Shown: positions 9,245 to 23,309 of the stretch, piece by piece
Layout: each line of letters begins with the position of its first letter
How positions within the stretch are numbered: position 1 is the stretch's first letter
DNA from: Balamuthia mandrillaris
Lineage: Eukaryota > Discosea > Longamoebia > Balamuthiidae
Direction of reading: 5' to 3'
Assembly (NCBI GenBank): GCA_031835245.1
Contig: JAVKOQ010000130.1
Coordinates: forward strand, 62,001 to 126,000
DNA: 64,000 nucleotides
The notes under the pieces: generated by a model
Told to the model about the DNA's origin: nothing
The model's input: the letters and a program-made list of their open reading frames with translations, nothing else
Databases searched by the model: none
Translations under genes and position numbers: made by a program

Positions 9245-12200
9245 ATGGAAGACTCCTACGAAGACCTGGCAAAACCTCTGGACTATCTCCCCGAGGAAGT
9301 CATCCTGCCCAGCCCTGCAGAGAACCTCACCTCCTCCTCTTTCATCATGCTGCGCAAAGCCCAGGAAGCCAGACCTAGCGGCAACACTCCAGCCTGGCTG
9401 GGCAGGTCAATCTGGGGGAACGACATTGACAAAAAGATCGCTTACTCTGCTGCCGGGCATTGGGCCTCCTCTCAGAGAGAGGTACACCACTTTTCGTTTT
9501 CATCTCTCTGTTTCTCTTACCCTTGTTGTTCTTCCTTTTAAACTATTTTCTTTCGAAATGCTAGACTTTCACCAAATGGATCAACCACCACTTGAAAGAG
9601 AGAAACTTTCGCATTGCCTCTCCTGAACGCTTGGAGGAAGCCCTGACTGACGGAGTCTTGTTCGTCAACCTCTTGGAGGAACTCACGGGGCAACGCATAC
9701 CGCGTGCTCACTCACACCCCACCAAAAGAGCCCACAAGATCGACAACATCGACCTTGTCCTTCAACGCCTGGAGGAATACCGCATCACCATCATCGGCCT
9801 TAACTCTTACGGTTTGTTTAGTCTTCACTCTATCTTCTTCGATGTTCTTCTTCTGGCTTAACGTTCGTTCCTCCATTGTTACAAATGTAGACATGGTGAA
9901 CGGAAACCAGAAGCAGCTGTTGGCCGTGCTGTGGCTCTTCATTACAAAGACCAAGCTGTTCCAAAAGATAAAGGACGAGGCAAAAGCCCGAAGAGAGGAG
10001 GAGAAGAAACGCAAACAGAAAGAAGAGGAAGAGAAAAGGAGAAAAGGAGCTCGTATCGGGTTTGTTCACCAAGCCGAAGCGGACGGTCAACAGGGCAAAG
10101 GAAAGGAAAAGAAGCAAGAAGAGGAGGAAGAAGCAACAGAAAAAGAAAAGGCGAAAGAAGAGAAAGAAGCGAAAGCACAAATACAAGGAGCGGAGGCACA
10201 ACAAGAGGAAGCAGAGGAGGAAGGAGAAGAAGCCAACGATGAGGCCAAAGAGGTGGAGCAGACAGAAGAGGCTAACGCAAAGGAGCCGGAGCCACCGGAG
10301 AATGCGGTGATAGGGCAAGAAAACGAAACGCTCGAACAACAACCTCAGCCAACCAAACCCGACGAAAGCGAACAAAAGGAGGGAGAACGGAGCCACGCCG
10401 AGCAAGGAGGTCCTGGTCCCGAAGCAGCACTCTCTGCCAAACGAGAGCCTGCCCAAGCAGAGCAAGCAGTTCGTCCCGAAGAAGAACAAGCTGCCCACAA
10501 AGGGGAAGACAGAAAAGAGGCACATAAACCAACAGCAGAAGCAACAAAAGGGGATGACCACCCAGAAGAACAAGAACAAGCGCCAACACCGCTGCTCGTG
10601 AGCCCCAAAGAGGCGGAGAGGCCCGAAAAAAAGACTCCCGTGGTCCCGGCGCTCGTCCTCCAAGCTCCTCCTTTTAAGTCTTCTGCCTCTCGCAGACGCA
10701 AAGGAAGGGGCAAGAGCGCTCGTCTCAGCAAAAGCTCTCCCAAAGAACTGCCACCTGCCGCTTCGGCCGATGCTGTCAGAGAGGGAGGAGCCCGGACCTA
10801 CAGAGGAGGCGAGACCGAAGCCGCCACCAAGGCCCGAAGAGAGCGAGAGCAGAAGGAGAAGCGGTTGAAGGAGGCGGTCGGCGTCGACTCTCCTCGTGCC
10901 ACACTCGCAAAGAAGAAAGAGGGAGAAGGAGAGGAAGGAGAACGAGAACGAGACGCATTGAAGGATGAGGCAGAGCGAAGAAGGAAGAGTCGTCGTAAGA
11001 GGGACAGAAGGGAAAGAGGCCGAAGGAACACCATCTCGGGGGAGGAAGGAATGGTTGTGGACGTTGTGGATGCCTTGTCTGCGGCCAAGAAAAGGACGGC
11101 CACAACGGCAGCCTCATCGAAAGAGGAGAGCAACAGAAGGGCCGAACCCACTCAAGCAGAAGAGGATGATAAGACTGGTGTGACCGTTCAGAGAGACAAG
11201 GAGAAGGAGAAGGCAGACGAAGAACGTGAAGCACACAAGAAGAAGGAAAAGGGGCTGACAAAACAGAGGCAACGAGACGTCGGTGACGAAGAAACAAAAG
11301 CAGAAGAGGAAAAGTCATCAGAAGACAGGTCCATTGCAGCGATGACAGAGGAGGAAGAGGATACAACCACCGTCTCTGGCGAATGGTACCGCAACGACAA
11401 CCACGATAACGACAGCCACGAAACAGAGCAAGAGGATGATGATGCTCTCCTCCTTGCCTCCATGCAAGCCAACCCAGAGAAGGCGATGGTGATGGGCATG
11501 ATGAACATGATGATGAACAACATGATGGGCATGATGAGCGGTGCTGGCAGCGGTATGACGACCTTGCGAGGCAGCCCCATATCCACCGTCATGCTGATGC
11601 CCTCCTCTCCGCAACACACTCACGCGGCCGTCTTGCTTCAAACCCTGGTTCGTGCGTTTCTGGCTCGTCACACTCTTCGCCTCACGCAAGAGTGCGACCA
11701 AGTGTTGCATCGCTTCCTGAAGAACGAGAAGGCAATGCGCGGAGTGGTTCGCTTCCAAGCTCTCTATCGAGGGCGTTGTGCTCGCCTGAGCTATCGCCGA
11801 CGTTTGAGGAGAACGGCAGTGGCGAGGGAGGTTCTCTCCTCGGAGAGAACGTTCGTCTCTCGCCTTGAGTTGCTGCTCAAGGTCTACTACCATCCCTTGT
11901 TGGAGATGGGGGGCTCCATTATCAGCCCAAGGAACGTGAAGAGCATCTTCTCGCAGGTGGAGGTCATCCTGAACTATAACCGTCAGCTGTTGGCACGATT
12001 GGAGGCGAGAATGAAGAACTGGATTGCTGAGGGACAGCGTATGGGTGATATCTTTTTGGAAATGGTTCGTTCTTGTTCTTTTGCTTCTTCTTGCTTCTAG
12101 TCTGCTTCTTCTTCGTTCTTCTTCTTCTTCTTGTCGTATTTAACTTTTCCCATATTCAACAAAAAAAAATAAATAATAATCACAGATAACATTCTTTAAA

Positions 12201-15200
12201 GTATACACGATGTATGTCAATAACTATAACAACACGTTCTCTCTGTTGATGGATGCAAGAAAGAACCACAAGTTCCGTGTGTTTCTTGAAGAAGCACAGA
12301 AGCAGTCGCAAGGTCTCCATTTGGGAGGGTTCTTGATTCTGCCCATTCAAAGAATCCCTCGTTATGTGCTCCTTATTGAGGTATCATTTGCTTTCTTCTC
12401 CGTTTATCTTTCGGTTTATCTCTCTTGTCACTCTTTCTTTTTTTTTTTTTGCCTCGTTCTTTCTTCTCGTTCTCCCCTAGTAGCGCTAAAAGCGGTTGGA
12501 TTCTGAAACACCGTTTTAAATATAGGACTTGTTCCGTCACACGGATCCTGACCATGCCGACTATGAAAATCTGTGCAAGGCATTGTCGCAGATGAAACAA
12601 GTTGCAGACTATGTCAACGAAAAGAAGAGAGAGGCTGAATGTCTCAACCAAGTTACTCGCATACAAGAACGGCTTACCGGATTGGTTCGTTTTATTTGTT
12701 TCTTCGTCAATTTGTTGGGTACATATTTAACATATCAAAACAGACAAACTTGGCTCAACCGCATCGACGTTATGTACGAAGAGGATATCTTACGGACATC
12801 GACGAAGCCTCTGCCACAAAGAAAATGCACTACTACTTCCTTTTCAATGACATGTTGATCGCCACCACTCCCATAACGCAATCCAAAGGCCTCTTCTCCA
12901 AGCGACGCAACAAACGAGTGACGCTGACGACAGTCGTCGGCGAGCTGAGCAAAAAGGAGAAAGCCAAGAAGAACAAGAACAGCAAGAAGAAGAAACAGCA
13001 GAAGAAAGCCATGCGCAAGACCATTCCCGCTCACTCCCTCAACCAGACCCTAGAGGACATGCAGCAAGCCAACAGCAGCACCTTCACTCCGACTGACCTT
13101 GAGACCATCATCGATGAGGAGGCCACCTTCAAGTTCCGACAAAAGATCATGCTGAAGAACAGCGACCTGCTTGACCTCACCGATGACACCGCCATGAAAC
13201 GCTTCAATGACCACACTGTGCGCAACGTATTTCAGATACGAACTGCTGAGCAAACAACGTTCTCCTTCTCTGCCAACTGCCCCGATGAGAAGGCCTCCTG
13301 GTTGTATTGCTTGGACGAGACCATCAACAACGAGCTGGAGCTTGCTCGCTCTCGACAAGGACAGCTCCTTGGTGTCCAGGATGACTCCTTTAAAGGGCAT
13401 TACACCTGCGCAGAGGAGCTGGTAGATGCGGAGATCAGTGGTGTACTCTTTAAGCACACCTCCAACGAGGAGTGGAGCCCTCGTTGGTACATCCTGAAGG
13501 AGGGCGTGCTCTATTGTTTCAAGGATAAGCCCTGCTCCCCCACAGAGAAGCCCAGCAGCTTTATCTTTGTCTCTCAGTGCTCCGTCAAGTTGGAGCACGT
13601 CGTGCCCAGGGACTATTGCTTCCAGCTCATCACCCCCAATCGCATCTACTTCTTCGCGGCGGAGGACCCCCAGTCCCGAATGGAGTGGATCTCACACATA
13701 CGCAAGAGCATCTTCACGTTGTTGGAGCAGCAACAGCAAACCACCTCGGAGAGTGCTGTCGATGTACAGAAGGCCATCAATGATCTACTGAGAGTACCTG
13801 CTAATACCATTTGCGCTGAGTGCTGTACGTTCATCTCCCTTTTGTCAAAAGAAGAGCATGGATATGAATGCAATGGAGTTAACCTTTTTCCAAACTACAG
13901 CACAACCAGAGCCATCGTGGGCGAACGTAACCGTGGGAGTATTCCTGTGCAGCGAGTGCAGCGGCATTCATCGCAGGCTGCTGGGCAGAGACCACCGCGT
14001 GCGGGCCGTTCGCTTTGGCAAGTGGAAAGGAGAGGACATTGAGGCCATGCAAAAGTTAGGCAATGCCAAGGCTAACGCCACTTATGAGAAGCAAGTGCCG
14101 AGCTACATGCAGAAGCCTGTGCCTCGAGACTCACATGCCCTGAAAGTCAACTGGATTTCCACCAAGTATAGAGACATGGTGGGTCTTGCTGAAGTTCTTT
14201 TTCTGTTGCTTCTTATGCTTATTCTTGTACTTATTGCAGATACAGAGAGAACCAATGGAAGGAAGCGTAGTTGGCACCATTAGACAAAAGAAGGGGAGGA
14301 TCAGAGCAGAAAAGAAAGGTTACTTGTACAGAAAACGAGCTGCCGGCAGCGCCTGGACCAGATGCTGGTTCCACATGTACGGTTCCTCTTTGGACTACTA
14401 CAAAGATGACCAGGTAACCTCGGATCGGCCTCTCTTCCTTAGTTCTCCTCTCTCCGACTATAAATGAACATTTCTAATACTTAATATCCAAACAGAGTCA
14501 AACACGTTCAGGAACGGTAAACCTGCTGGTGGCCTATGCTGAGATTGGAGGCACAGAGGACGAAACCGCCGCCGCCTCTACCCACGACCACAACGAGGAA
14601 GTTGAGGAAGGAGAACAGTGGCAATTCCGTGTGATCACTCCTCATAGGATCTACATTCTTCGAGCAGAGTCTGAAGCGGAGATGCTTTCTTGGGTGGATT
14701 CTATCACGCATATGGCCAAGATGGCCGCTGAGGGTGGGAGCCAGCTGCCCGCCACAACGCCACGGCTCCCACCTTCTGTTTCCTCTTCTGCCGTCGTACC
14801 AAAGTCTATCTCCACTGCTTCTTCCTCTTCTTCTGCATCTTCTTCATCTTCTTCCTCATCTTCCTCGTCCTCTTCTAAAAAGGTATTTAGCACCGTTTTC
14901 TGTTTGTTTTCTTTGTTTGTTTTTGCTTGCTCAACATTCTCTCTGTTTGCTTTACAAAGCGGCACCGTAGTTCAAAGTTGACATCGGCATCATCCTCGGC
15001 ATCACGAGATGGGCATCGTGCAACAGAAAAAGTATCCAGCTCCGATAGCGAGAGAGAAAAGGAGAAGTCAAGTCGCAGAGCCCTTTCCAACAGCGCCACT
15101 TCTGCAAATGGCCATGGAGAGAAAGAGAAAGAGAAAGAAAAGTCCCGTTCGACTCGAACCTCTAATGGAGCAAGATCAAGACGAGAACATCATAGAAGTA

Positions 15201-15229
15201 GTAATGGTGCAACCTCAAAGGAAGTATAA
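9245..15229 (+). CDS. CH-IQ-RhoGEF-PH-PH-ArfGAP-PH multidomain regulator
   Basis: About ten exons (first three 9245-9481, 9565-9811, 9891-12064). Domain order: a calponin-homology domain (KWINHHLKERNF to LLAVLWLFITKTKLF, about residues 80-190); a very long Lys/Glu-rich linker; a Met-rich patch (MGMMNMMMNNMMGMM); two IQ-like motifs (VLLQTLVRAFLARHTLR, FQALYRGRCARLSYRRRLRR); a DH/RhoGEF domain (AREVLSSERTFVSRLELLLK, GGFLILPIQRIPRYVLLIE); a PH domain interrupted by a basic insert; a second PH (ISGVLFKHTSNEEWSPRWYI); an ArfGAP zinc finger; a third PH (KKGYLYRKRAAGSAWTRCW); and a serine-rich tail. The ArfGAP is split by an intron near 13826-13901. Joining in phase gives CAEC, 16 residues, then CSEC and GIHRR, the normal CxxC-x16-CxxC spacing. 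It should activate Rho/Rac GTPases and switch off Arf GTPases, linking actin to membrane traffic, with calmodulin-type light chains on the IQ motifs. Confidence 0.88.
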
Positions 15230-15461
15230 ACGATGACGTTGAGAGAACACAGAAGCAAAGTTTTTCTCTTTTTTTTTTATAACATTCTGTACTGCATTTG
15301 TAAAGTATAATAGCGGAGTTGTTGCATCGTGTTTGTTTTGCACTGAAATAAGAAGCAGGTGCTGCTTCACTCTGCGAGGAGAATACCACCACCTCCCCAT
15401 TGCCTTTTGTGTTTCAAGAGAGCTTCCAGGTCATATCTGAGGTGACGTTGCCAAACACAAG

Positions 15462-15506
<45 letters not shown>

Positions 15507-15636
15507 TCTAGCAAGTAAAATACGGGGAGGGTGGGGTGTGGTGGTGTGGGGGGGTGTGGTTGGTTTTTTTTTTGTTGTGTTGTGTGGATGCACAATGAGT
15601 TAATATGAACAAGCGATATATGTATTGTATGTACAG
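15230..15636. other. Convergent 3'-3' gap with (AG)n tract
   Basis: The gap lies between the stop of the RhoGEF/ArfGAP gene and the stop of the minus-strand cysteine-rich gene. It holds an AG tract at about 15469-15502 and a G/T-rich stretch at about 15522-15585. No gene is seen. Confidence 0.55.
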
Positions 15637-16624
15637 TTATCTGTCTGAAAAAGTAGAAAGTCGTTGTTTGCAGATCAACCAAAGGCCGTTTGAAAGGATG
15701 AATGTGATATAGCCAACGGCATAGAGGCTTAACGACGTCATGATGAGACAGACAAAGAGAGTGGAAGGATCAGCAAAGGGATCGCTCCATGTGTGATGAT
15801 TATGCGCATTGGGAACACCTCCTCGCACCTGTTCAGCAGCTCCAAGTTCAACGTACTCTCCCTCCACACACTTGAACGAGTGAAGCGTGGCTCCCTTCGT
15901 TCGCTGCGCCGAAGAAGTGAAGTGGGCACGAAGTTCTCCATCCTCCGTGCATATTTTGCATTGGTGACGAATGCAGCGAAGTCCGAAAGGACAGTCTTGA
16001 CCTGTATGACAGGGCTTTGAGTAGAAAGGCGAGTTCTTTAAGTTTTTGCATACACCTATGTTTCGTTTTCGCATTAGTGAACACGAGAGAGAAAGCAAAG
16101 ATTACGAGCGAGAGATGGCTGTTGAACGACCTTCTTCTGTGCAATATTGGTTGAGCCTGCACAGATAGCTGGAGGAAGTAGGAGACAACGAAGGTACGTG
16201 GCAACGATGTTCGCCGAACCCTTGGTAGGGATGCGGTGGTTCGCACACTTGAACGTGCATCCCGGCAAGGAGAGAGGGAGAAGGAGGATGGATCCGCCAC
16301 AGCCCCGTTGAATTCGGAAAGCATTCCGCACACGAAGTCGTTCCGTCCTCCTTCAATAACATTATCTGAGACTGAATTGTAGAACATTAGCAGCCTTTCT
16401 ATGGGTATGTTGGGCAGGTCAGAAAGAACACAGACCAAAGAACAAGGGCGAGCCCTTTCAGCAAATGTTTCGCGGTTGGATTTTGCTCGTGCAATCTGTC
16501 CATCGCATTCCCCAGGCAAAGGTGACAAGTCGTCAACGTAGTTCACGTTACAAGCATCTGTGCTGGCATAAGCGAAGCAGACGACAAGAATAGGGCACAT
16601 CCACACAAACCATCTTCGTTTCAT
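15637..16624 (-). CDS. Cysteine-rich single-pass membrane protein, family unknown
   Basis: Three exons by phase: 16624 to about 16436, about 16363 to 16115, and 16001 to 15637. The ATG at 16624 opens a signal peptide (MKRRWFVWMCPILVVCFAYA, then STDAC). The lumenal part is cysteine-rich (SCAECFPNSTGLW, VCEPPHPY, YLCRLNQYCTEEGQDCPFGL, RCIRHQCKICTEDGE). A hydrophobic helix (FVCLIMTSLSLYAVGYITFI) lies near the C-terminus, followed by KQRLSTFSDR. The last splice is supported because it restores a regular cysteine spacing (C-x4-GQDCPFGLRC-x4-C-x2-C). It looks like a type I membrane protein with a small disulfide-rich ectodomain. I do not recognise the family. It shares a 143-bp divergent promoter with TCAB1. 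Intron positions are moderately certain. Confidence 0.68.
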
Positions 16625-16672
16625 CTTCTTTATACCGGAGAAGATGAAACGAAGGGACATTGAATGTGTCAT

Positions 16673-16733
16673 GTCGACACGGACTACATATAATGTCGAC
16701 ATTGGTTTCCGGGTCGACACGTTATAGGTCGAC
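16673..16733. promoter_or_regulatory. Cluster of four GTCGAC palindromes in a divergent promoter
   Basis: GTCGAC lies at 16673-16678, 16695-16700, 16713-16718 and 16728-16733, spaced 22, 18 and 15 bases start to start. The second is the perfect palindrome AATGTCGACATT. The whole space between the two start codons (16624 and 16768) is only 143 bases, so the cluster occupies its middle. This is the densest occurrence in the window and the best candidate for a shared regulatory site. Confidence 0.6.
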
Positions 16734-16767
16734 GGAAAATACTGAGCTAAAGCAAAGAAACGAAAAG

Positions 16768-19222
<2,455 letters not shown>

Positions 19223-19329
19223 TACAAAGACTACACAGTGAAAGATAAAACGAGAAAGTATCTACAAGTTCATTCCCAACTTTCCCAACCTCCCAACTAA
19301 GCAACAGAAGCAGCAGAGGGAAGTAGACA

Positions 19330-19920
19330 TTAAAAGGTAAACACAGAGTGACCAACACTGGCCTTCCTCTTATCTAAATGATTACGCAGCTCCATGGCCA
19401 TCTCCTTCAAGCTCCTCATCGTCTCCTCCAAAAAGTCCATCACCGCCACCAATTCGCCCACCTCGTCTTGTTCTGTCTCTTCCATTGTCTTTCTCTTCTC
19501 CTCCAACAACTCCTTCATCTCCTTCATCAACCAACAGCAAACGGTCTCCACATCGTCCAACTGCAGCTTCACCATTCCGCTCTCATCTGGCCACTTCCAG
19601 CGAGCCGCCACCGAGACCTTGCCAAGCTGCAACATTTCCACCATGTCCGGCACGCGAAAGCCCAGGTTGCGCAGCTCCCTGCACGTCTGCTCCAGGTCGA
19701 GCGACAAACGACGAGCCTGGCGCTCAAAGAGAGAGGAGAGCATGCTGGAATGACTGCCAACAACGTTGTGCTGGTGCTCGATGGCTTTGTGCTGCAGAGT
19801 CCATTGGTCGGAGCAGAGACGAAGCAGGATATGGCCGCAGTGGCGGCTGAGCTCTGGGTCCATGGATATGGATGCTCTTGGCTTCAAGAACTGGTATTCG
19901 AGAGTGAAAGGAGATGTCAT
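19330..19920 (-). CDS. Coiled-coil protein of 196 residues, family uncertain
   Basis: A single open exon from the ATG at 19920 to the stop at 19330. It has no signal peptide or membrane segment. The sequence is helical and charged throughout, with heptad-like runs (SSLFERQARRLSLDLEQTCR; WLMKEMKELLEEKRKTMEET; MDFLEETMRSLKEMAMELRN). The block LRLCSDQWTLQHKAIEHQHN followed by an ERQ-R motif faintly resembles BORCS5, a subunit of the lysosome-positioning BORC complex. I cannot test this and treat it as a weak possibility. An intronless gene stands out in this intron-rich region. It is convergent with WRAP53 and divergent from the PARP gene at 20660. Confidence 0.75.
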   Translation of the reverse strand: MTSPFTLEYQFLKPRASISMDPELSRHCGHILLRLCSDQWTLQHKAIEHQHNVVGSHSSMLSSLFERQARRLSLDLEQTCRELRNLGFRVPDMVEMLQLGKVSVAARWKWPDESGMVKLQLDDVETVCCWLMKEMKELLEEKRKTMEETEQDEVGELVAVMDFLEETMRSLKEMAMELRNHLDKRKASVGHSVFTF

Positions 19921-20659
19921 TGTTTGTTTGTTGTTTGTTTTTGTTATTTGTTAAGTGCATAAGAAAGAAAGAGTGAGAGGAAGAAAAAAACAGTGCTATA
20001 AAAAAAGAGTGTCACATGAGAAGAGGCGTGTAACTCATAGAATGTGGATGGATAAAAGCAATGAAAAACACGTTAAAAAACAAAAGCTTGCAGAGGACTT
20101 CACGATCGAACATTTGTCAGACGAGATCGACAAGCAGAGGAGAAAAACAAAGCAGAGACATCCCTCCTCTCTCTCCTCTCTTCTTCTCTCCTCTCTTCTC
20201 TGTTCTCTCTCCTCTCTCCTCTCTCCTCTCTCCTCTCTCCTCTCTCCTCTCTCCTCTCTCCTCTCTCCTCTCCCCTCTCTCCTCTCTCCTCTCTCCTCTC
20301 TCCTCTCTCCTCTCTCCTCTCTCCTCTCTCCCTCTCTCCCTCTCTCCTCTCTCTCCTCTCTCTCCTCTCTCCTCTCTCCTCTCTCCTCTCTCTTTTTCAG
20401 AGGAGTGAAATCGGAAGAAGAAACGGAGAATTCATCGGAACTAGTGAGGCTTCGTTTTGGAAGATTTCACGGTCAAATAATGTCCATCCATTACCCAGCT
20501 ATTTGATTTTGTTACTATTGGACATATAATGACCTTTCGGGAAATTCTTCCATTTCCACCTGTGCTACAAAATGAAAAACAAAAAAAACTAAAAACTTTG
20601 TTTTATCTCTTTTGCAACGAAGAAGCGAAGAAGAAGAAGCAGAACTACTAACCAAGCGA
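19921..20659. other. Divergent gap with long CTCTC-type satellite
   Basis: This 739-bp region separates the coiled-coil gene start (19920, minus) from the PARP gene start (20660, plus). A pyrimidine array of CTCTCCT units runs from about 20161 to 20396. An ATG at 20043 opens a short frame (MDKSNEKHVKKQKLAEDF from 20049) that runs into the array. The frame could be a 5' exon of the PARP gene spliced over the satellite, but I cannot confirm it. No GTCGAC is present. Confidence 0.5.
20161..20396 (+). repeat. CTCTCCT-type pyrimidine satellite
   Basis: About 235 bp of CTCTC/CTCCT units with slight length variation lie upstream of the PARP start codon. It ends in TTTTTCAG followed by a non-repetitive segment, as a 3' splice site would. 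That makes a 5'-UTR intron plausible. Confidence 0.9.
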
Positions 20660-22250
20660 ATGTCGGCAAGAGGGGAGACCGTGGGCTTGGCCATCGTTCC
20701 TTGTTCACCGCAAATAAGAAACAACCACAACCAGCAACGGCGCGGCTCCGGCGGGAAGTGCAAGCTCCCTAATTGCGGCAAGCCGCGATGGTACGATGAG
20801 GCCTCCGGCTGCCTTCATGACTACTGCGGCCGCATGCACGCCCAAAAGGCCTACGAGATGGGCATCGGCCGACCTCTTCAACCTGTGCAACGTACGTTCC
20901 GTTTTCGATTTTTCTCTCTCTGTCTTTCTTGTCTCCTTTATATAGGGATCACTCTACAACGAACCGCTTTGTTAAAAAAAACAAAATAAAAAGAGGTCTG
21001 CAGGTTGAGAGGATGCAGACGACCGGCTTACTTTGAGGAGAGCACGGGAAGGCTGCACGATTTTTGTGGGCGCACGCACGCACAGCTCGCCATGGAGAGA
21101 GGTGAATGGCCGCCTGTCGTATGTCTTCTTTTTCTCTTTCTTGTTATGCCTTTCTTGTCGTTTCTTTCTTTCTTTCTTGTCGTTTCTTGTCGTTTGCTTG
21201 AGCTCGTTTAGTTCCCTGATGTATCCTTTTATTTCTTGGCTTACAGCCCTCCTACCTTGACGAAAGTGACGATGACGACGATGCGGAAGAGTCCGAGAGA
21301 CGACAATGCGGTCTTCCTGGCTGCACCCGGCCGGTCTTCCACGACCCCGCCAACCCCAACCGCAGCTTTGACTTTTGCTGCCGCACGCACGCCGAGAAGG
21401 CCGAGGCCAGGAGCCTCTTGCCTCCGGCGGAGCCCGGGGTGGAGCGCGTGTGGCGGGGCTCCTCCGGTACCTACGCCGTCAGCCTGCTGATGAGGAAGCA
21501 CCCAAAGTACAGCTCGGTGGCGCAGCAGTTCTTGAAAGGGTGGAAGCACAGCCAGTGGCAGCCGTCCATACAGAGGATCCTGCAGATCAGGAACCCGCCG
21601 GATGTCTACGAGAATTATAAGGCCTATGTCGCCCATGTTGGCAACGAGAAGAGACGCTTCCATGGTGTGTCAGCATTTCCTTCTTTCTTCTTTCTTCTTT
21701 CTTCTTCAGTTTGCTAAAATGTCCAATTCTTTTAAACAAAATGCACCAAGGAACAACATTGGCCTGTAACTTTGCGGTTGACCTGAAGTACGCGCCGTGC
21801 TCTCAACAGAACTGCTCCGTCTGCAACATTTGCACGGTGGGCTTCAGCATGGACAAGGTGCGCAGGCACAATTTCCAGCGCTTTGGGTTTGGCCTCTATT
21901 TCTCGGCCACCTCCTCCAAGTCCCACAGCTACAACGACAACTCGGAGCGTGTTGGCCCTCGAGGGGAGCGACTCCGAGTTATGTTCCTTTGCAAGGTACT
22001 TTGTTCTTTGTCCTCTCTTTCATTCTTTCTCTTTTTCCGTTCCTTCCTCCTCTCGCTGACGAACTCTCGTATGCAGGTGGCAACAGGCAGAGAGTATGTG
22101 ACAAACAACAGCAAGAACTTCAACGGACTTCCACGGGGGTATGACTCTGTAGTGGGCGTTCCGGGCAATGAGCTCAACCACGATGAGACGGTCATCTACA
22201 ACGACGTGGCCGCCATTCCCTCCTACCTCATCGTTTACAGCTACAGATGA
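20660..22250 (+). CDS. PARP-family ADP-ribosyltransferase with three N-terminal zinc motifs
   Basis: About five exons (20660-20895, then 21004 on, and so on) give three related cysteine/histidine modules: CKLPNCGKPRWYDEASG then DYCGRMHA; LRGCRRPAYFEESTG then DFCGRTHA; and CGLPGCTRPVFHDP then DFCCRTHA. A PARP catalytic domain follows. The nicotinamide-binding histidine is in RRFHGT, the tyrosine in RFGFGLYFSATSSKSHSY, and a glutamate before VIYND (NHDETVIYNDVAAIPSYLIV) sits where the H-Y-E catalytic glutamate lies. The protein should transfer ADP-ribose, perhaps as chains given the H-Y-E layout. It ends in YLIVYSYR and TGA at 22250. The internal CNFAVDLKYAPCSQQNCSVC segment may be another metal site. 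The start at 20660 is the first ATG in the exon; an upstream coding exon is possible. Confidence 0.86.
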
Positions 22251-22759
22251 GCTTTGCCCCTTTTTTTGGTACCACCGAAACACGGACGAGAGCGAAATCT
22301 GTCCATGTATCGCCAAAAGATAACCTCGGGTTCGACACCGGGTATAAACAACAATATTAAAAAACTGATTCTTTTCGTGCTCGACTGCAGCAGAATTACT
22401 GCACAAATGTCGACATTTTATAGTCTTAAAAGAAAGGAGGAGAGAAAAAAGAGGAAAGAAAAGGGGAGAGATCACCTCCGGAGGCAAATCTAGTTTGTGA
22501 AAAAACTTAAACTTTGAAGCAAACTTACTTAAGTCTCTCGTGAACCGTCGCTACCGGTTTTTTTTTTTGGGTTAAATCTCATTAGAGCGTTTAATAATTA
22601 TTGGTTATTATTTTTCGTTTTCTATTTCTCGCTCTCTTCGTCAACGGCGAAGAAAAGAAGGTTAAAAAAAAGAGAGTTTTTTGTTTATAATTTTCGAGAA
22701 TAGAGACGCACTATTCCCCTCGTCGGCGCGAGAGTTTCACCAAGACCCTCCCTCTCGCC
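22251..22759. other. Tandem intergenic region with one GTCGAC
   Basis: A 509-bp gap between the PARP stop and the AP-3 delta start. One palindrome AATGTCGACATT sits at 22406-22417, 346 bases upstream of the AP-3 delta ATG. T-rich stretches run from 22558 to 22700. No gene is seen. Confidence 0.5.
22409..22414. promoter_or_regulatory. GTCGAC palindrome upstream of AP-3 delta
   Basis: GTCGAC in the perfect 12-base palindrome AATGTCGACATT, the same 12-mer found in the 16695 promoter copy. It lies 346 bases upstream of the AP-3 delta start codon. Confidence 0.45.
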
Positions 22760-23263
22760 ATGTCCCAAGGTATCTTAGCTTTTTTTCTTCCACACACTAG
22801 AAGATCACACTACTTTCTTCTCTCATCTCAGTTCATCCCTCTCTCCTGCACTACCCTTTTTTCTTTTTCACCCATTTGCTTTCATTTGATGTTTTATTTA
22901 AAAAAAAAAACAAAAGCTATGGCGCAGTTCCAAAGTGGCTACACGGTCACCATGTCCACTGTGTTTGGACCCAAGTCCATGACCGACATGATCCGTGGCA
23001 TACGCACCAACAAGCGCACGGAGGCCAAGTACATCAGCCAGTGCTTGCAGGAAATCAAGGAGGAGCTCAAGGAAGAAAACCATCAGCGCAAGGCGCAAGC
23101 CGTCCAGAAGCTCACTTATGTGCGTTGTTTGCTCCGCCTCTTCTCTCTTTTTTTTCCCTCCTCCGCTCTCTCCTCTTCTCTCTCTCTCTCTCTGTTATTC
23201 TCTTTCTCTTCTCCGCTGCTTTCTTCCTCTTCTTTTCACTTTCTGTCTTTCATTCTCTCTGCT

Positions 23264-23309
<46 letters not shown>

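Noticed and set aside
9830-11900. Several long minus-strand frames opposite the RhoGEF/ArfGAP gene
   Set aside because: They are antisense shadows of the Glu/Lys-rich linker (Leu/Phe/Ser-rich when reversed) with no start context or domain.
22325-22350. Second GGTTCGA-like string resembling a tRNA T-loop
   Set aside because: No matching stems or D-arm, and the surroundings are ordinary intergenic sequence.
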